From Hyphomicrobiaceae bacterium (GTDB lineage: Bacteria; Pseudomonadota; Alphaproteobacteria; Rhizobiales; Hyphomicrobiaceae): a stretch of 45,959 nt of DNA. Under the pieces are notes generated by a model. It searched no databases, was not told the DNA's origin, and worked only from the letters and a program-made list of their open reading frames with translations. Position 1 is the first letter of the stretch. Each line of letters starts with the position of its first letter. Below are positions 7,409-15,265 of the stretch, piece after piece. A program made the position numbers and the translations under genes. The stretch covers positions 1 to 45,959 of the forward strand of contig JALHMB010000018.1 of the NCBI GenBank assembly GCA_022844275.1, in the 5' to 3' direction.

Positions 7409-8815
7409 ATGTCGGATCACAAGTCGCCGGGCAAATTGAGGTATCTGGCGTTCGGCTTTCTTGGTGTTGCTCTGTTCTGGGCCATCGTCACGCACAGCCT
7501 CGTTGCGGCATTAGTTCGGATCGAACCATCCTATGCGCTCATCGTGCGATCCGACGATCCGGCGGCCTTGACGGCCCTCGCAGAGCGCGCGATCGGCGCC
7601 TCCAATCGTCATCAAGCGCCAGGAGCGAGGACGGCGCGGTTTGATTTTAAAGCTCCGACCGACACGTCGAATACACCGGCCTCATCCTCTGACACTGCGG
7701 AAGATGTAGGCCGCCGGGAAGATCTTCGCACCTGGGCATTGACGATCCTGGCGCAGGAACCAGGCCATGCCCGCGCCCTCCTCATTCTGGGCGATCTGAG
7801 CCGCGCGGCGGGTGAAGAGCAGAAGGCCGGAACGCTGATGCGGGCGAGCGCTCAGCGGACGTTGCGCGATCCGGTGCCGCATGCGTGGCTGATCAACGAA
7901 GCGATCAAGCAAAAGGACTGGTCGCTGGCGATGCGACATGCCGATATCATGATGAGCATGCATGAGCGATCCGTCCGACCATTGACACCGCTCATCGCCC
8001 ATCTCGCCGAGACGCAGGAAGCTTCGCCTGTTGTATTGGGCGCGATCATGAATGGGCCGACGTGGCGGACACCATTCCTGGCCGAGATGCTCAATGCCAT
8101 TACGGATGCGCGGACCCCGCTTGAACTGCTGCTGGCGCTGAAAGAAACCTCAAAGCCGCCGACGACTGATGAGCTGCGGAGCTACTTGAGCTTTCTAATC
8201 CAACGAGGTTTCTTCGATCTTGCCTACTACACGTGGCTGCAGTTCCTGCCGCCTCAGCAGCTGGCCACGGTCGGACCGCTGTTCAACGGCAGCTTTGAGA
8301 CGCAGCCCTCGGGATTGCCATTCGACTGGCAGCTGCCTCTTGTGGGCACCGCCTCCGTGTCCATCGCTCGCCGTCCAGGTGATCCATCGGCTCGTGCGCT
8401 CGCCGTCAATTTCGGGCATGGGCGCGTTGAGCTTGGACCGACGAGCCAGCTTCTGCGCTTGAGGCCTGGACGACACCGTGTGACCGGCGAGGTCATGGGC
8501 GAGGTCGTCGGGCGTCGCAGTGTGCGCTGGCGCGTCAGCTGTTTTGGAAAGCAGGCGCGCCATGTTGGTGAAAGTGAGATGTTCGTCGGTGAGATCAAAG
8601 ATTGGACGGCCTTCGCACTCGTGATCGACGTGCCCGAAACCGACTGCGCGGCGCAAACTTTGAACTTGTTCCTCGATGCGCGCATCCCGTCCGAACGGCT
8701 GATATCGGGGACCATCTGGTTCGACGAAATGTCGATCCGCCGGGAGCCGGATATAGCCAGCGAGGCCTCTCCCAGTCCGGCACCACCACCTCAGAGCCAG
8801 CCGCGCCAACGATAG
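7409..8815 (+). CDS. Membrane-anchored protein with helical repeats and a jelly-roll-like C-terminus
   Basis: Predicted 468-residue protein that I do not recognise as a named family. A membrane helix lies at about 11-36. Residues about 100-280 are mostly helical and look like degenerate tetratricopeptide repeats (LTILAQEPGHARALLILGDLSRAAGE). From Phe292 (FNGSFETQPSGLPFDWQL) the sequence resembles the start of carbohydrate-binding jelly-roll domains, which often begin N-G-x-F-E and contain a P-x-x-W. The tail is proline rich. The topology suggests a periplasmic body that could touch the growing glycan. It overlaps the 3' end of the convergent YdcF-family gene by 25 bases. The start ATG 7409 has GAGGAAAG upstream at a long spacing. 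Confidence 0.75.
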   Translation: MSDHKSPGKLRYLAFGFLGVALFWAIVTHSLVAALVRIEPSYALIVRSDDPAALTALAERAIGASNRHQAPGARTARFDFKAPTDTSNTPASSSDTAEDVGRREDLRTWALTILAQEPGHARALLILGDLSRAAGEEQKAGTLMRASAQRTLRDPVPHAWLINEAIKQKDWSLAMRHADIMMSMHERSVRPLTPLIAHLAETQEASPVVLGAIMNGPTWRTPFLAEMLNAITDARTPLELLLALKETSKPPTTDELRSYLSFLIQRGFFDLAYYTWLQFLPPQQLATVGPLFNGSFETQPSGLPFDWQLPLVGTASVSIARRPGDPSARALAVNFGHGRVELGPTSQLLRLRPGRHRVTGEVMGEVVGRRSVRWRVSCFGKQARHVGESEMFVGEIKDWTAFALVIDVPETDCAAQTLNLFLDARIPSERLISGTIWFDEMSIRREPDIASEASPSPAPPPQSQPRQR

Positions 8816-9576
8816 ACGTAGAATCCCATCCACTCGCGCAGTGCCGCGCTCGTCATGGCGAAGGCTTGGGCATTCGGCACCCAATCGAGGAGCGTTCCCG
8901 AGAGTTCGTCGTTCGTGCGAAAATCGCAGGGCGCAGGAGCGATGGGAAGACCGGCCTTCTTGAAGATGGCGAGCGCCCGCGGCATGTGCCAAGCCGACGT
9001 GATCAACAACGCGCTCTCAAAGGGCTGTGCCTGCATGAGCGCCTTGGCTTCCACGGCATTCTCGAACGTGTTTCGGCTGGTGCCGCCGATTTGGATCGAT
9101 GAGGCCGGGACGCCGAGTTCGACAAGGAGCTTGTGAATCAGAGCGGCCTCGGAATGAGCGCCAGGCCACCAGGGAAGATTGCCGCCAACAACGAGGATCT
9201 TCGCGATTTGGCCGGATCGGTACAGCCGTGCTGCGTGCCAAACGCGATCGACGGCTTCGCCAAGCTCTGGCTCCTGACGTGGTGGCGACGGATTGTAGAC
9301 CGCCCCTCCGAGCACGATTGCGACGTCTGCTCTTGGCTGTGCATTGGGGTCGATCGGATGTTGGCTTTCCAGCGTGGCCATCAGCTGGTTGGCAACAAAC
9401 GGGTTTGCGCTGATCCAGAATATGGCGAGCGCCAATGCCGAGATCATCCACATAAGGCGATAGGCGTCGAGCCACGCGCTTATCACGATGCTCACGAGAG
9501 CCAGTGTGAGGATACCTTCGGGCAGCACGGCGAGCGGCAGGAGTTTGGACAGAAAGAGCTGTAGATGGTCGGACAT
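8791..9576 (-). CDS. YdcF/ElyC-family (DUF218) membrane protein
   Basis: Predicted 261-residue protein. Two N-terminal membrane helices (LPEGILTLALVSIVISAWL and MWMISALALAIFWISANPF) precede a DUF218 domain with ADVAIVLGGAVYNP, RVWHAARLYRSG, ILVVGGN, SEAALIHKLLVELGV and SRNTFENAVEAKAL. ElyC/YdcF/SanA proteins are linked to envelope integrity and lipid-carrier metabolism. I start at ATG 9576 because the helices begin there; an upstream start at 9711 would add 45 poorly conserved residues and run into the divergent region. It is transcribed against the surrounding operon, splitting it, and its end overlaps the gene at 7409. Confidence 0.85.
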   Translation of the reverse strand: MSDHLQLFLSKLLPLAVLPEGILTLALVSIVISAWLDAYRLMWMISALALAIFWISANPFVANQLMATLESQHPIDPNAQPRADVAIVLGGAVYNPSPPRQEPELGEAVDRVWHAARLYRSGQIAKILVVGGNLPWWPGAHSEAALIHKLLVELGVPASSIQIGGTSRNTFENAVEAKALMQAQPFESALLITSAWHMPRALAIFKKAGLPIAPAPCDFRTNDELSGTLLDWVPNAQAFAMTSAALREWMGFYVYRWRGWL

Positions 9577-9831
9577 GGGAGGCGTTCGCTGGAGGAGACA
9601 GCCGCATGACAGTCGTAGCTTCCTGGTAGCATTTGCCTCGGGGTGACAACACACGAATCCCATGAGGTGCGCCGTATGAGATGTGCTGAATGTGCCTGGC
9701 GTCTTCGCCACAGGTTGGCGGGATCGCGCACCGTCGCTTGCGTGGATCCGCGCAACCGGGCTAGCGTGGATGAGAAGCTGTCTGCGCGGTGGGGAGCAGC
9801 TCTGGAAGATGCTCGTTCATTGGGTGTGGCA

Positions 9832-10227
9832 ATGAAAATCCTGTCGGTAGTGACAATCGCCGTCGTATTGTTGACGGCGACGACTGCATCGGCACGCGCG
9901 GCAAAGGTCGTACCCATCAAAGGCGACATTCTCGTCCATACCGGCGCGGGCTATCAGCGGATCGAGGGTCCGGTCGAACTTAAGCCGGGAGATTCGGCGA
10001 TTGCCAATCCGGGCGCGCAGGCATCGCTGACTTATGATGATGGATGTGTCGTGGATATCGTGCCGGGAATAGTTGCCTGGAGCGACATGACATCGCCGTG
10101 CGGCGCAAGGGGGCTTGGCGCGCGCGATCCTGATCCAACATTACCCGCACCCAAGGCATTCGATCCGTCCTGGTTGTTGGATGGTGCCGCCTCAACAAAG
10201 CGTCAACAGTACCCAGCTGGACCCTAG
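9832..10227 (+). CDS. Small secreted FecR-like protein
   Basis: Predicted 131-residue protein beginning with a Sec-type signal peptide (MKILSVVTIAVVLLTATTASARA). The mature part resembles a short FecR-type domain: GDILVHTGAGYQRIEGPVELKPGDSAI, then ASLTYDDGCVVDIVPG. Stand-alone FecR domains occur in periplasmic proteins of polysaccharide clusters, where they may bind glycan or sense envelope state. The open frame extends upstream to 9643, but those codons precede the signal peptide and I regard them as non-coding. The gene is followed by the polymerase/ligase gene after about 150 bases. The function is inferred from fold resemblance only. Confidence 0.75.
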   Translation: MKILSVVTIAVVLLTATTASARAAKVVPIKGDILVHTGAGYQRIEGPVELKPGDSAIANPGAQASLTYDDGCVVDIVPGIVAWSDMTSPCGARGLGARDPDPTLPAPKAFDPSWLLDGAASTKRQQYPAGP

Positions 10228-10375
10228 AGAGCATTGCGACAGGTCCGCTGAGCGGTGTGTCCCAGACAGAGCATCCTCGGTGGTCGCACAAGCATAGGCG
10301 GCCCGTGGCTATGACAACATCTCTCGCATGGGGCCGTACTCGTGGTGTCGGTAGCCTCGACCAAGAGGCAGTCCG

Positions 10376-12025
10376 TTGAAAAAGCGGCTCAGTCGATCCA
10401 TTCGGCAGCATCTGCCGCCCTTCGACCCATTCCTCGTCGCGGTTGCAGTCTATCTCGTCGCCTGTCTCGTCCTTGGAGGCGGAACGCGAGAAGGCTTCGT
10501 GTCGGATGTCGCATTGCAGGGTCTTGCCGTCCCGCTGCTGCTCTGGGCGAGTTGGCGGCTGCTCGACGCCCCTGCCCTGGAGGGTGGCGGGCGTGGTCGC
10601 ACCGCTCTCGCCAACTGCCTGATGATTGCAGCGCTGCCGTTGGCCCAGGTGGTGCCGCTGCCGCCCTCGGTTTGGGTGCTTCTGCCTGGCCGGTCAGATT
10701 TCGAGAGCAGTCTTCACGCGGCCGGGCTCGAGGTGGGATGGTTGCCGATCAGCCTTGCGCCGTCATTGACGTGGTTGAGTGGGCTCGCACTCTTGCCGCC
10801 CATGGCGGTGTTTTTGGGTGTCCTGCAACTTGGTTACGCGGGCCGGCGACGGCTGAGCCTCGTCATTCTTTCGGTCGGTATGGTCAGCGTCGGTCTCGGC
10901 CTGCTGCAGGTCGCGCAAGGGCCTGCGAGCCCGCTACGGTTCTATGCTCTGACCAATACGAGTGAGGCCGTCGGCTTCTTTGCCTACCGCAATCACTACT
11001 CCGCCCTACTCTATTGCCTGGTCCTGATTGCCGCGGCGTTTGCCGTAGCGGCTGTCGCTGACTTCGCGCGCGCTGGGCTAGCGCTCAAATCAACGCGCAG
11101 TACGCCGCACGTGATTGCCGCTTTGGCGAGCTTTACCGTTCTATTCATCCTCGTGGGCGCTCAGGTCATGGCCAGATCCCGCGCCGGTCTCGGCCTCACT
11201 GTTGTCGCGCTATTCGCTGCATTCGCGCTCGCCTATGTGGCACCGGTCGGCGTGACAGGCTCGCAGCGAAGCGCGCACGCTGGGCACGCGACGAGGGGCG
11301 CCACACGGCTGCTCGTAGCGGCGATATCGCTGGCCGTCCTCTTTGGTGTGCAGTTTGCGCTCTATCGCGTCATGCATCGCTTCCAATTCGACGCTTTGTC
11401 GGACGCGCGCTTGCCGTTTGCCCGCAACACCATCGAGGCGGCGATCACCTACATGCCTTTCGGATCGGGCATGGGGACGTTCGTACCGGTCTATCAGGCC
11501 TTCGAGAAGGCGTCGGACAATGTCGCGAGTGCCTATGCGAATCACGCCCACAACGACTTTCTCGAACTCTGGTTGGAGGCCGGACTGATCGGCCTGGTGG
11601 CGATGATGCTGTTCGTGGTTTGGGTGTTGCGAGCCTCGTGGCGTGTTTGGCGGCGGGGATTGCCTGGTGCCGGACATCTCGACAATCTGCTTGCCTGCGC
11701 TGCGGTCCTTGCCTTGATGCTCCTCCTTGCCCATGCGGCTGTGGACTATGCCCTGCGCGCTACCGCCTTGATGGCGATATTTGCTTGGGCTAGCGCAATG
11801 GCGATCGCGCCGGTTGGCCCCCAGCAAGAGCTGCCCGAACTGCGGTCATCGGCGCGGCGGCGGCGATCAGATGCGCCAACCCGACATGGGGCGGAGGTGG
11901 AGGCGGTAACAGAGCCTGATCAAGCTCGTACAACGCCGTCCAGGCGGTTCGTGCCGACGCCGCCCAGGGACGATTGGCCCGAGACCTGGCAACCACGCAA
12001 AGACCCCAAGCCGTCTGACGACTGA
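10376..12025 (+). CDS. O-antigen ligase/polymerase-like membrane protein (WaaL/Wzy_C family)
   Basis: Predicted 549-residue polytopic protein with about ten to twelve membrane helices. The family signature lies in the large periplasmic loop: FARNTIEAAITYMPFGSGMG followed by YANHAHNDFLELWLEAG (around residues 382-401). This His-rich motif is shared by O-antigen ligases and related polymerases that transfer lipid-linked glycans. The start is TTG at 10376, preceded by AAGAGG; the first residues would be MKKRLSRS. A hydrophilic C-terminal tail of about 65 residues is Arg/Pro rich. It could be the Wzy polymerase of the locus or a ligase; a second, different Wzy-like gene lies at 27484. Confidence 0.88.
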   Translation: MKKRLSRSIRQHLPPFDPFLVAVAVYLVACLVLGGGTREGFVSDVALQGLAVPLLLWASWRLLDAPALEGGGRGRTALANCLMIAALPLAQVVPLPPSVWVLLPGRSDFESSLHAAGLEVGWLPISLAPSLTWLSGLALLPPMAVFLGVLQLGYAGRRRLSLVILSVGMVSVGLGLLQVAQGPASPLRFYALTNTSEAVGFFAYRNHYSALLYCLVLIAAAFAVAAVADFARAGLALKSTRSTPHVIAALASFTVLFILVGAQVMARSRAGLGLTVVALFAAFALAYVAPVGVTGSQRSAHAGHATRGATRLLVAAISLAVLFGVQFALYRVMHRFQFDALSDARLPFARNTIEAAITYMPFGSGMGTFVPVYQAFEKASDNVASAYANHAHNDFLELWLEAGLIGLVAMMLFVVWVLRASWRVWRRGLPGAGHLDNLLACAAVLALMLLLAHAAVDYALRATALMAIFAWASAMAIAPVGPQQELPELRSSARRRRSDAPTRHGAEVEAVTEPDQARTTPSRRFVPTPPRDDWPETWQPRKDPKPSDD

Positions 12026-12381
12026 CATCTGGGCCGTTTGCCCTATCAATGGTGCGAAGAGGGGGCCGTTTGATTTTTAGAGGGTGCGCCGCGATTGAGA
12101 GCGATCAGCGTCCTCGGTCGCTGGCGCTTCAATTATCGGGGATCCGGGAATGGGATATGCGCGCTTGCCGCGCGAAGTGTGGCCGAAAAGCGGCGCCGAC
12201 TTACTTAAAATGCTCACGAGGAGCATGATGGCTTTACTGTTGATATTCAGCACTATTTCCGGGTTCCTGAGCGATTTTTGAGCGGGATAAGTGTGTTGAC
12301 ATCGGGGCGGGCTTTGGTGAAGTTCGGTATTAATAATTAACGTTCGTACGTGTGGGGCGGTGGGTTCGCCACCGGGGTGGG
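12026..12381. other. Intergenic region before the initiating transferase gene
   Basis: About 355 bases without a credible gene. It is more AT-rich near its right end (TATTAATAATTAA at 12328-12340), as expected of a promoter or untranslated leader. A TTGACA at 12296-12301 is a good -35 match, but the nearest -10-like string is 26 bases away, so I do not call a promoter. A hairpin sits directly before the start codon. Confidence 0.5.
12358..12374 (+). promoter_or_regulatory. Leader hairpin beside the start of the sugar transferase gene
   Basis: CGGTGG (12358-12363) pairs with CCACCG (12369-12374) across the loop GTTCG. The stem ends where the purine-rich ribosome-binding stretch (GGGGTGGG) before ATG 12382 begins. 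It could influence translation of the initiating enzyme, but this is untested. Confidence 0.4.
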
Positions 12382-13908
12382 ATGTTCATGAACAGGCGTC
12401 AGCGTTCGCTGATCATTGATTTATTGATTATCGTGGTGGCCTCGGTGGCGGCCTTGGCCTTGCGAGAGAATTTCGCCATCACCGAAGCCCGTTGGTGGGG
12501 CTTCCTTCCTTACCTGCTGTTCACGCTTGCGGTCGCTGGGCCGACCCTAGTTGTTTTACAGCTTGATCGGTCGGTTTGGCGGTTCAGTGGACTGTCGGAC
12601 TATGTCCGCGCTGCAGCAGCTTCCGTGCTGATCGTCATCGCAGCCGTTGCCCTTGGTTTCATCGTCAACCGCCTCGAGGGTATTGCCCGATCGCTTCCCA
12701 TTATGCAGGCGATTGTCATGGCCGTAGGTCTGGTCGGCATCCGCGTCCTGGCGCGCATGAATCATGACCGGCGTCGGCGACGCGTGCGCGGCGGGGAGCC
12801 GGTTTCCTTGCCGGCAGCGAGCGATACCGTGCTTCTGATCGGTTGGGGCAACATCACCGAGCTCTACGTGCGCTCCGTCGCCGACCTCAGTAACGGGACG
12901 ATCCACGTCGCCGGCATCTTGTCGCCCATCGAGCGCCATGTAGGGCGGTTCGTGCTCTCGACGAAGGTGCTCGGTGTGCCGGAGGACATTCGTGACGTGC
13001 TGGCCAATCTCGATGTCCATGGCATTCATGTCGGGCGCGTGGTGATCACCACCCCATTCGACCAGCTGTCGGAGGCAGCACGGCAGACTCTGCTCGAGAT
13101 CGGGAGCACGACCGATGTGCGTCTCGACTTCTTCGCGGAGCGCCTTGCGTTCGATCCACAGACGCGGCACATCGAGGCGATGGCTCAGTCACGATCCTCG
13201 CCTGAGGCGACTGGCCCTTTCGCCGTCGACAACGCAGAAATCGATAAGCTGCTGCATCGACCTTATTGGCAGCTGAAGCGCGTCGTCGATGCTGCGGTTG
13301 CGTTAGTTCTGATCATCTGTCTTTTGCCGCTGTCACTGCTGGTCGCACTTGTCGTCGCGCTCGACGTCGGGCTGCCGGTCTTGTTCGTCCAGCAGCGGCC
13401 CGGCCGCCGCGGGGTGCGCTTCAACCTCTACAAGTTTCGGACCATGGGGCCGTCGCACGATCGTGACGGCGTGAAGGTCGCCGAGGAAGCCCGTGTCTCA
13501 CCGATCGGCGCCTTCTTGCGGCGGACGAGATTGGACGAGCTGCCGCAGCTCTACAACATTCTGGTTGGGGACATGTCGTTCGTAGGCCCGCGCCCTCTGG
13601 TAACGCGCGAGCAGTCGAGCGACACTCTGGCGCGATTGCTGGTTCGCCCCGGGCTCACAGGGTGGGCTCAGGTGCGGGGCGGAAGAGTGGTGTCGGTTGC
13701 CGACAAGACGGCGCTCGACCTGTGGTACGTCCGCCATGCCTCGCTCAGGCTCGATCTGAGGATCCTCGTCGCGACCGTGCCCATGGTTCTGTTCGGAGAG
13801 CGTGTCGACCGCGGTGCCGTTCGGCTGGCCTGGCGCGACCTGCGCAATTTCGGGGTGCGGGATCGCGTGGACGAGCGCCGGCGCGCGGCATGGAGCCACG
13901 GGGATTGA
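12382..13908 (+). CDS. Polyprenyl-phosphate sugar-phosphate transferase (chain-initiating enzyme)
   Basis: Predicted 508-residue enzyme that moves a sugar-1-phosphate from a nucleotide sugar to undecaprenyl phosphate. Four N-terminal membrane helices (from DLLIIVVASVAALAL on) lead to a Rossmann-like region (DTVLLIGWGNITELYVR). The C-terminal catalytic domain begins with another helix (VALVLIICLLPLSLLVALVV) and carries LYKFRTM, TRLDELPQLYNILVGDMSFVGPRPL and RPGLTGWAQVRG, all signatures of the bacterial sugar transferase family. I take ATG 12382 (preceded by GGGGTGGG) rather than the GTG at 12352. It stands between two intergenic regions, so it is probably transcribed separately. Confidence 0.93.
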   Translation: MFMNRRQRSLIIDLLIIVVASVAALALRENFAITEARWWGFLPYLLFTLAVAGPTLVVLQLDRSVWRFSGLSDYVRAAAASVLIVIAAVALGFIVNRLEGIARSLPIMQAIVMAVGLVGIRVLARMNHDRRRRRVRGGEPVSLPAASDTVLLIGWGNITELYVRSVADLSNGTIHVAGILSPIERHVGRFVLSTKVLGVPEDIRDVLANLDVHGIHVGRVVITTPFDQLSEAARQTLLEIGSTTDVRLDFFAERLAFDPQTRHIEAMAQSRSSPEATGPFAVDNAEIDKLLHRPYWQLKRVVDAAVALVLIICLLPLSLLVALVVALDVGLPVLFVQQRPGRRGVRFNLYKFRTMGPSHDRDGVKVAEEARVSPIGAFLRRTRLDELPQLYNILVGDMSFVGPRPLVTREQSSDTLARLLVRPGLTGWAQVRGGRVVSVADKTALDLWYVRHASLRLDLRILVATVPMVLFGERVDRGAVRLAWRDLRNFGVRDRVDERRRAAWSHGD

Positions 13909-14356
13909 GACGCGAGCGGTAAGGGCGGGCGAAGTCCTCCTTGCCGTGCCTCGATCAGGACATAGTCCTGGTGCGCGGTTGTCGGTGATCCCAAGGATAC
14001 CCGACCGACTGGGGATTGATCGCTTGGGACTCGCGAGGGGACGCCTGGGGGTTCCGAAGACACGTTAAGCTCGGGCTGGCTGTCCCTCCTGGCTCGAGTT
14101 GGTTCGGGTGAGCGTTCACCCGAAGTGCGGTAGCTTTGGCCCGAAACGACGCTCCGCTTGCAGAACAGCCCCGGCAATCCCGCCGAGGTCGTGATCGAGA
14201 TGATAGTCATTCTGTCAGTGTCCGAAATATTTGCTCTGAGCTCCATCTAGGTTGGCGCGGGCATCGCCGCGCTATTGAGACGAGCACCAGGCTATCAACG
14301 CGCGCAGTCCCGCGCCTCCGCACGACGGGCCAACGATCGCCGCTCATATCAGATCG
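13909..14356. other. Intergenic region before the ABC-exporter operon
   Basis: About 450 bases without a credible gene; small frames on both strands have no recognisable product. It probably contains the promoter for the 20-kb run that starts with the permease gene. Visible structure: a small hairpin CAGGAC/GTCCTG near 13956-13970 and a stronger stem-loop at 14103-14124. No ribosome-binding site is obvious before ATG 14357. Confidence 0.5.
14103..14124. promoter_or_regulatory. Perfect 9-bp stem-loop upstream of the exporter operon
   Basis: TTCGGGTGA (14103-14111) is followed by the 4-base loop GCGT and its exact complement TCACCCGAA (14116-14124). There is no T-run, so it is not an ordinary terminator. 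As DNA it could be a dimeric operator; as RNA, a leader structure. It lies 233 bases before the permease start. Confidence 0.45.
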
Positions 14357-15265
14357 ATGAATTCTTCTCCTCCCTTGTCCACGGACGGCGCTCGCCCGGC
14401 AGAAGACCTGACGAGGCCCGCTGATCGGGTCGACGCGCCGCACGAGCGGCGGATCGTTCTTGAAGCCGGCCGCGCCGATCTCAACTACTGGCACGACCTT
14501 TGGCATTACCGCGAGCTGTTCGCGATGCTGGCTTGGCGCGACATCTCCGTGCGCTACAAGCAGACCGTGATTGGCGTCGCCTGGGCCATTGTCCGCCCGT
14601 TGCTGACCATGGTCGTCTTTACGATCATCTTCGGCACGCTCGCCAAGCTGCCGAGCGACGGCGCCGTGCCCTATCCCTTGCTCGTTTTCGCGGGGATGCT
14701 GCCTTGGTTTCTGTTCTCGAGCATCCTGTCGGACGCATCGAACAGTCTCGTCTCGAATGCAAACCTGATAGCCAAAGTTTATTTCCCGCGTCTGATCGTG
14801 CCCTCGGCAGCCGGCGTGGTGGCGCTCGTTGATTTCGCGATCAATCTCGTGATCCTGTTCGGGCTCATGGTCTGGTACGGCTTCATGCCGAACTGGCAGA
14901 TCGTGTTCCTGCCGGCGTTCGTCGTGCTCGCCGTCCTCGCGAGCCTCGGACCAGCCCTGTACATCACGGCCCTCAACGTGAAGTACCGTGACTTTCGCTT
15001 CCTCATTCCTTTCCTGGTGCAGTTCGGGCTCTACGTCTCGCCGGTCGGCTTCTCGAGTGCGGTGGTCCCCGATTCCTGGCGTTTCCTGTACAGCCTCAAT
15101 CCCGTGGTCGGTGTCATCGATGGCTTCCGCTGGTGCCTCCTTGGCGGCGAAAGCCAGCTTTACGTACCGGGCTTCCTCGGCAGCCTGTGCGTCGTCGGTG
15201 TCATGCTGCTGATCGGTATCCGCCACTTCCGCACGACCGAGAAGACCTTCGCGGACCTGATCTGA
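14357..15265 (+). CDS. wzm: ABC-2 type polysaccharide exporter permease (Wzm type)
   Basis: Predicted 302-residue inner-membrane permease. After a hydrophilic N-terminus, the family motif YRELFAMLAWRDISVRYKQTVIGVAWAI (starting near residue 51) leads into about six membrane helices, with FAGMLPWFLFSSILSDASNSLVSNANLI and the final YSLNPVVGVIDGFRW typical of O-antigen and capsule exporters. It pairs with the ATPase whose ATG overlaps its TGA by one base. Together they would move a lipid-linked glycan across the inner membrane. Codon use is strongly GC-ending, as in the first part of the ATPase gene. Confidence 0.94.
   Translation: MNSSPPLSTDGARPAEDLTRPADRVDAPHERRIVLEAGRADLNYWHDLWHYRELFAMLAWRDISVRYKQTVIGVAWAIVRPLLTMVVFTIIFGTLAKLPSDGAVPYPLLVFAGMLPWFLFSSILSDASNSLVSNANLIAKVYFPRLIVPSAAGVVALVDFAINLVILFGLMVWYGFMPNWQIVFLPAFVVLAVLASLGPALYITALNVKYRDFRFLIPFLVQFGLYVSPVGFSSAVVPDSWRFLYSLNPVVGVIDGFRWCLLGGESQLYVPGFLGSLCVVGVMLLIGIRHFRTTEKTFADLI

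Noticed and set aside
12296-12333. Possible sigma-70 promoter (TTGACA and TATTAA)
   Set aside because: The boxes are 26 bases apart, too far for a normal promoter.
14207-15226. Long minus-strand open frame (339 codons) opposite the exporter permease
   Set aside because: Asp/Glu/His/Arg-rich composition typical of the antisense of a GC-rich membrane-protein gene; no ribosome site or known family, and the permease on the other strand is certain.
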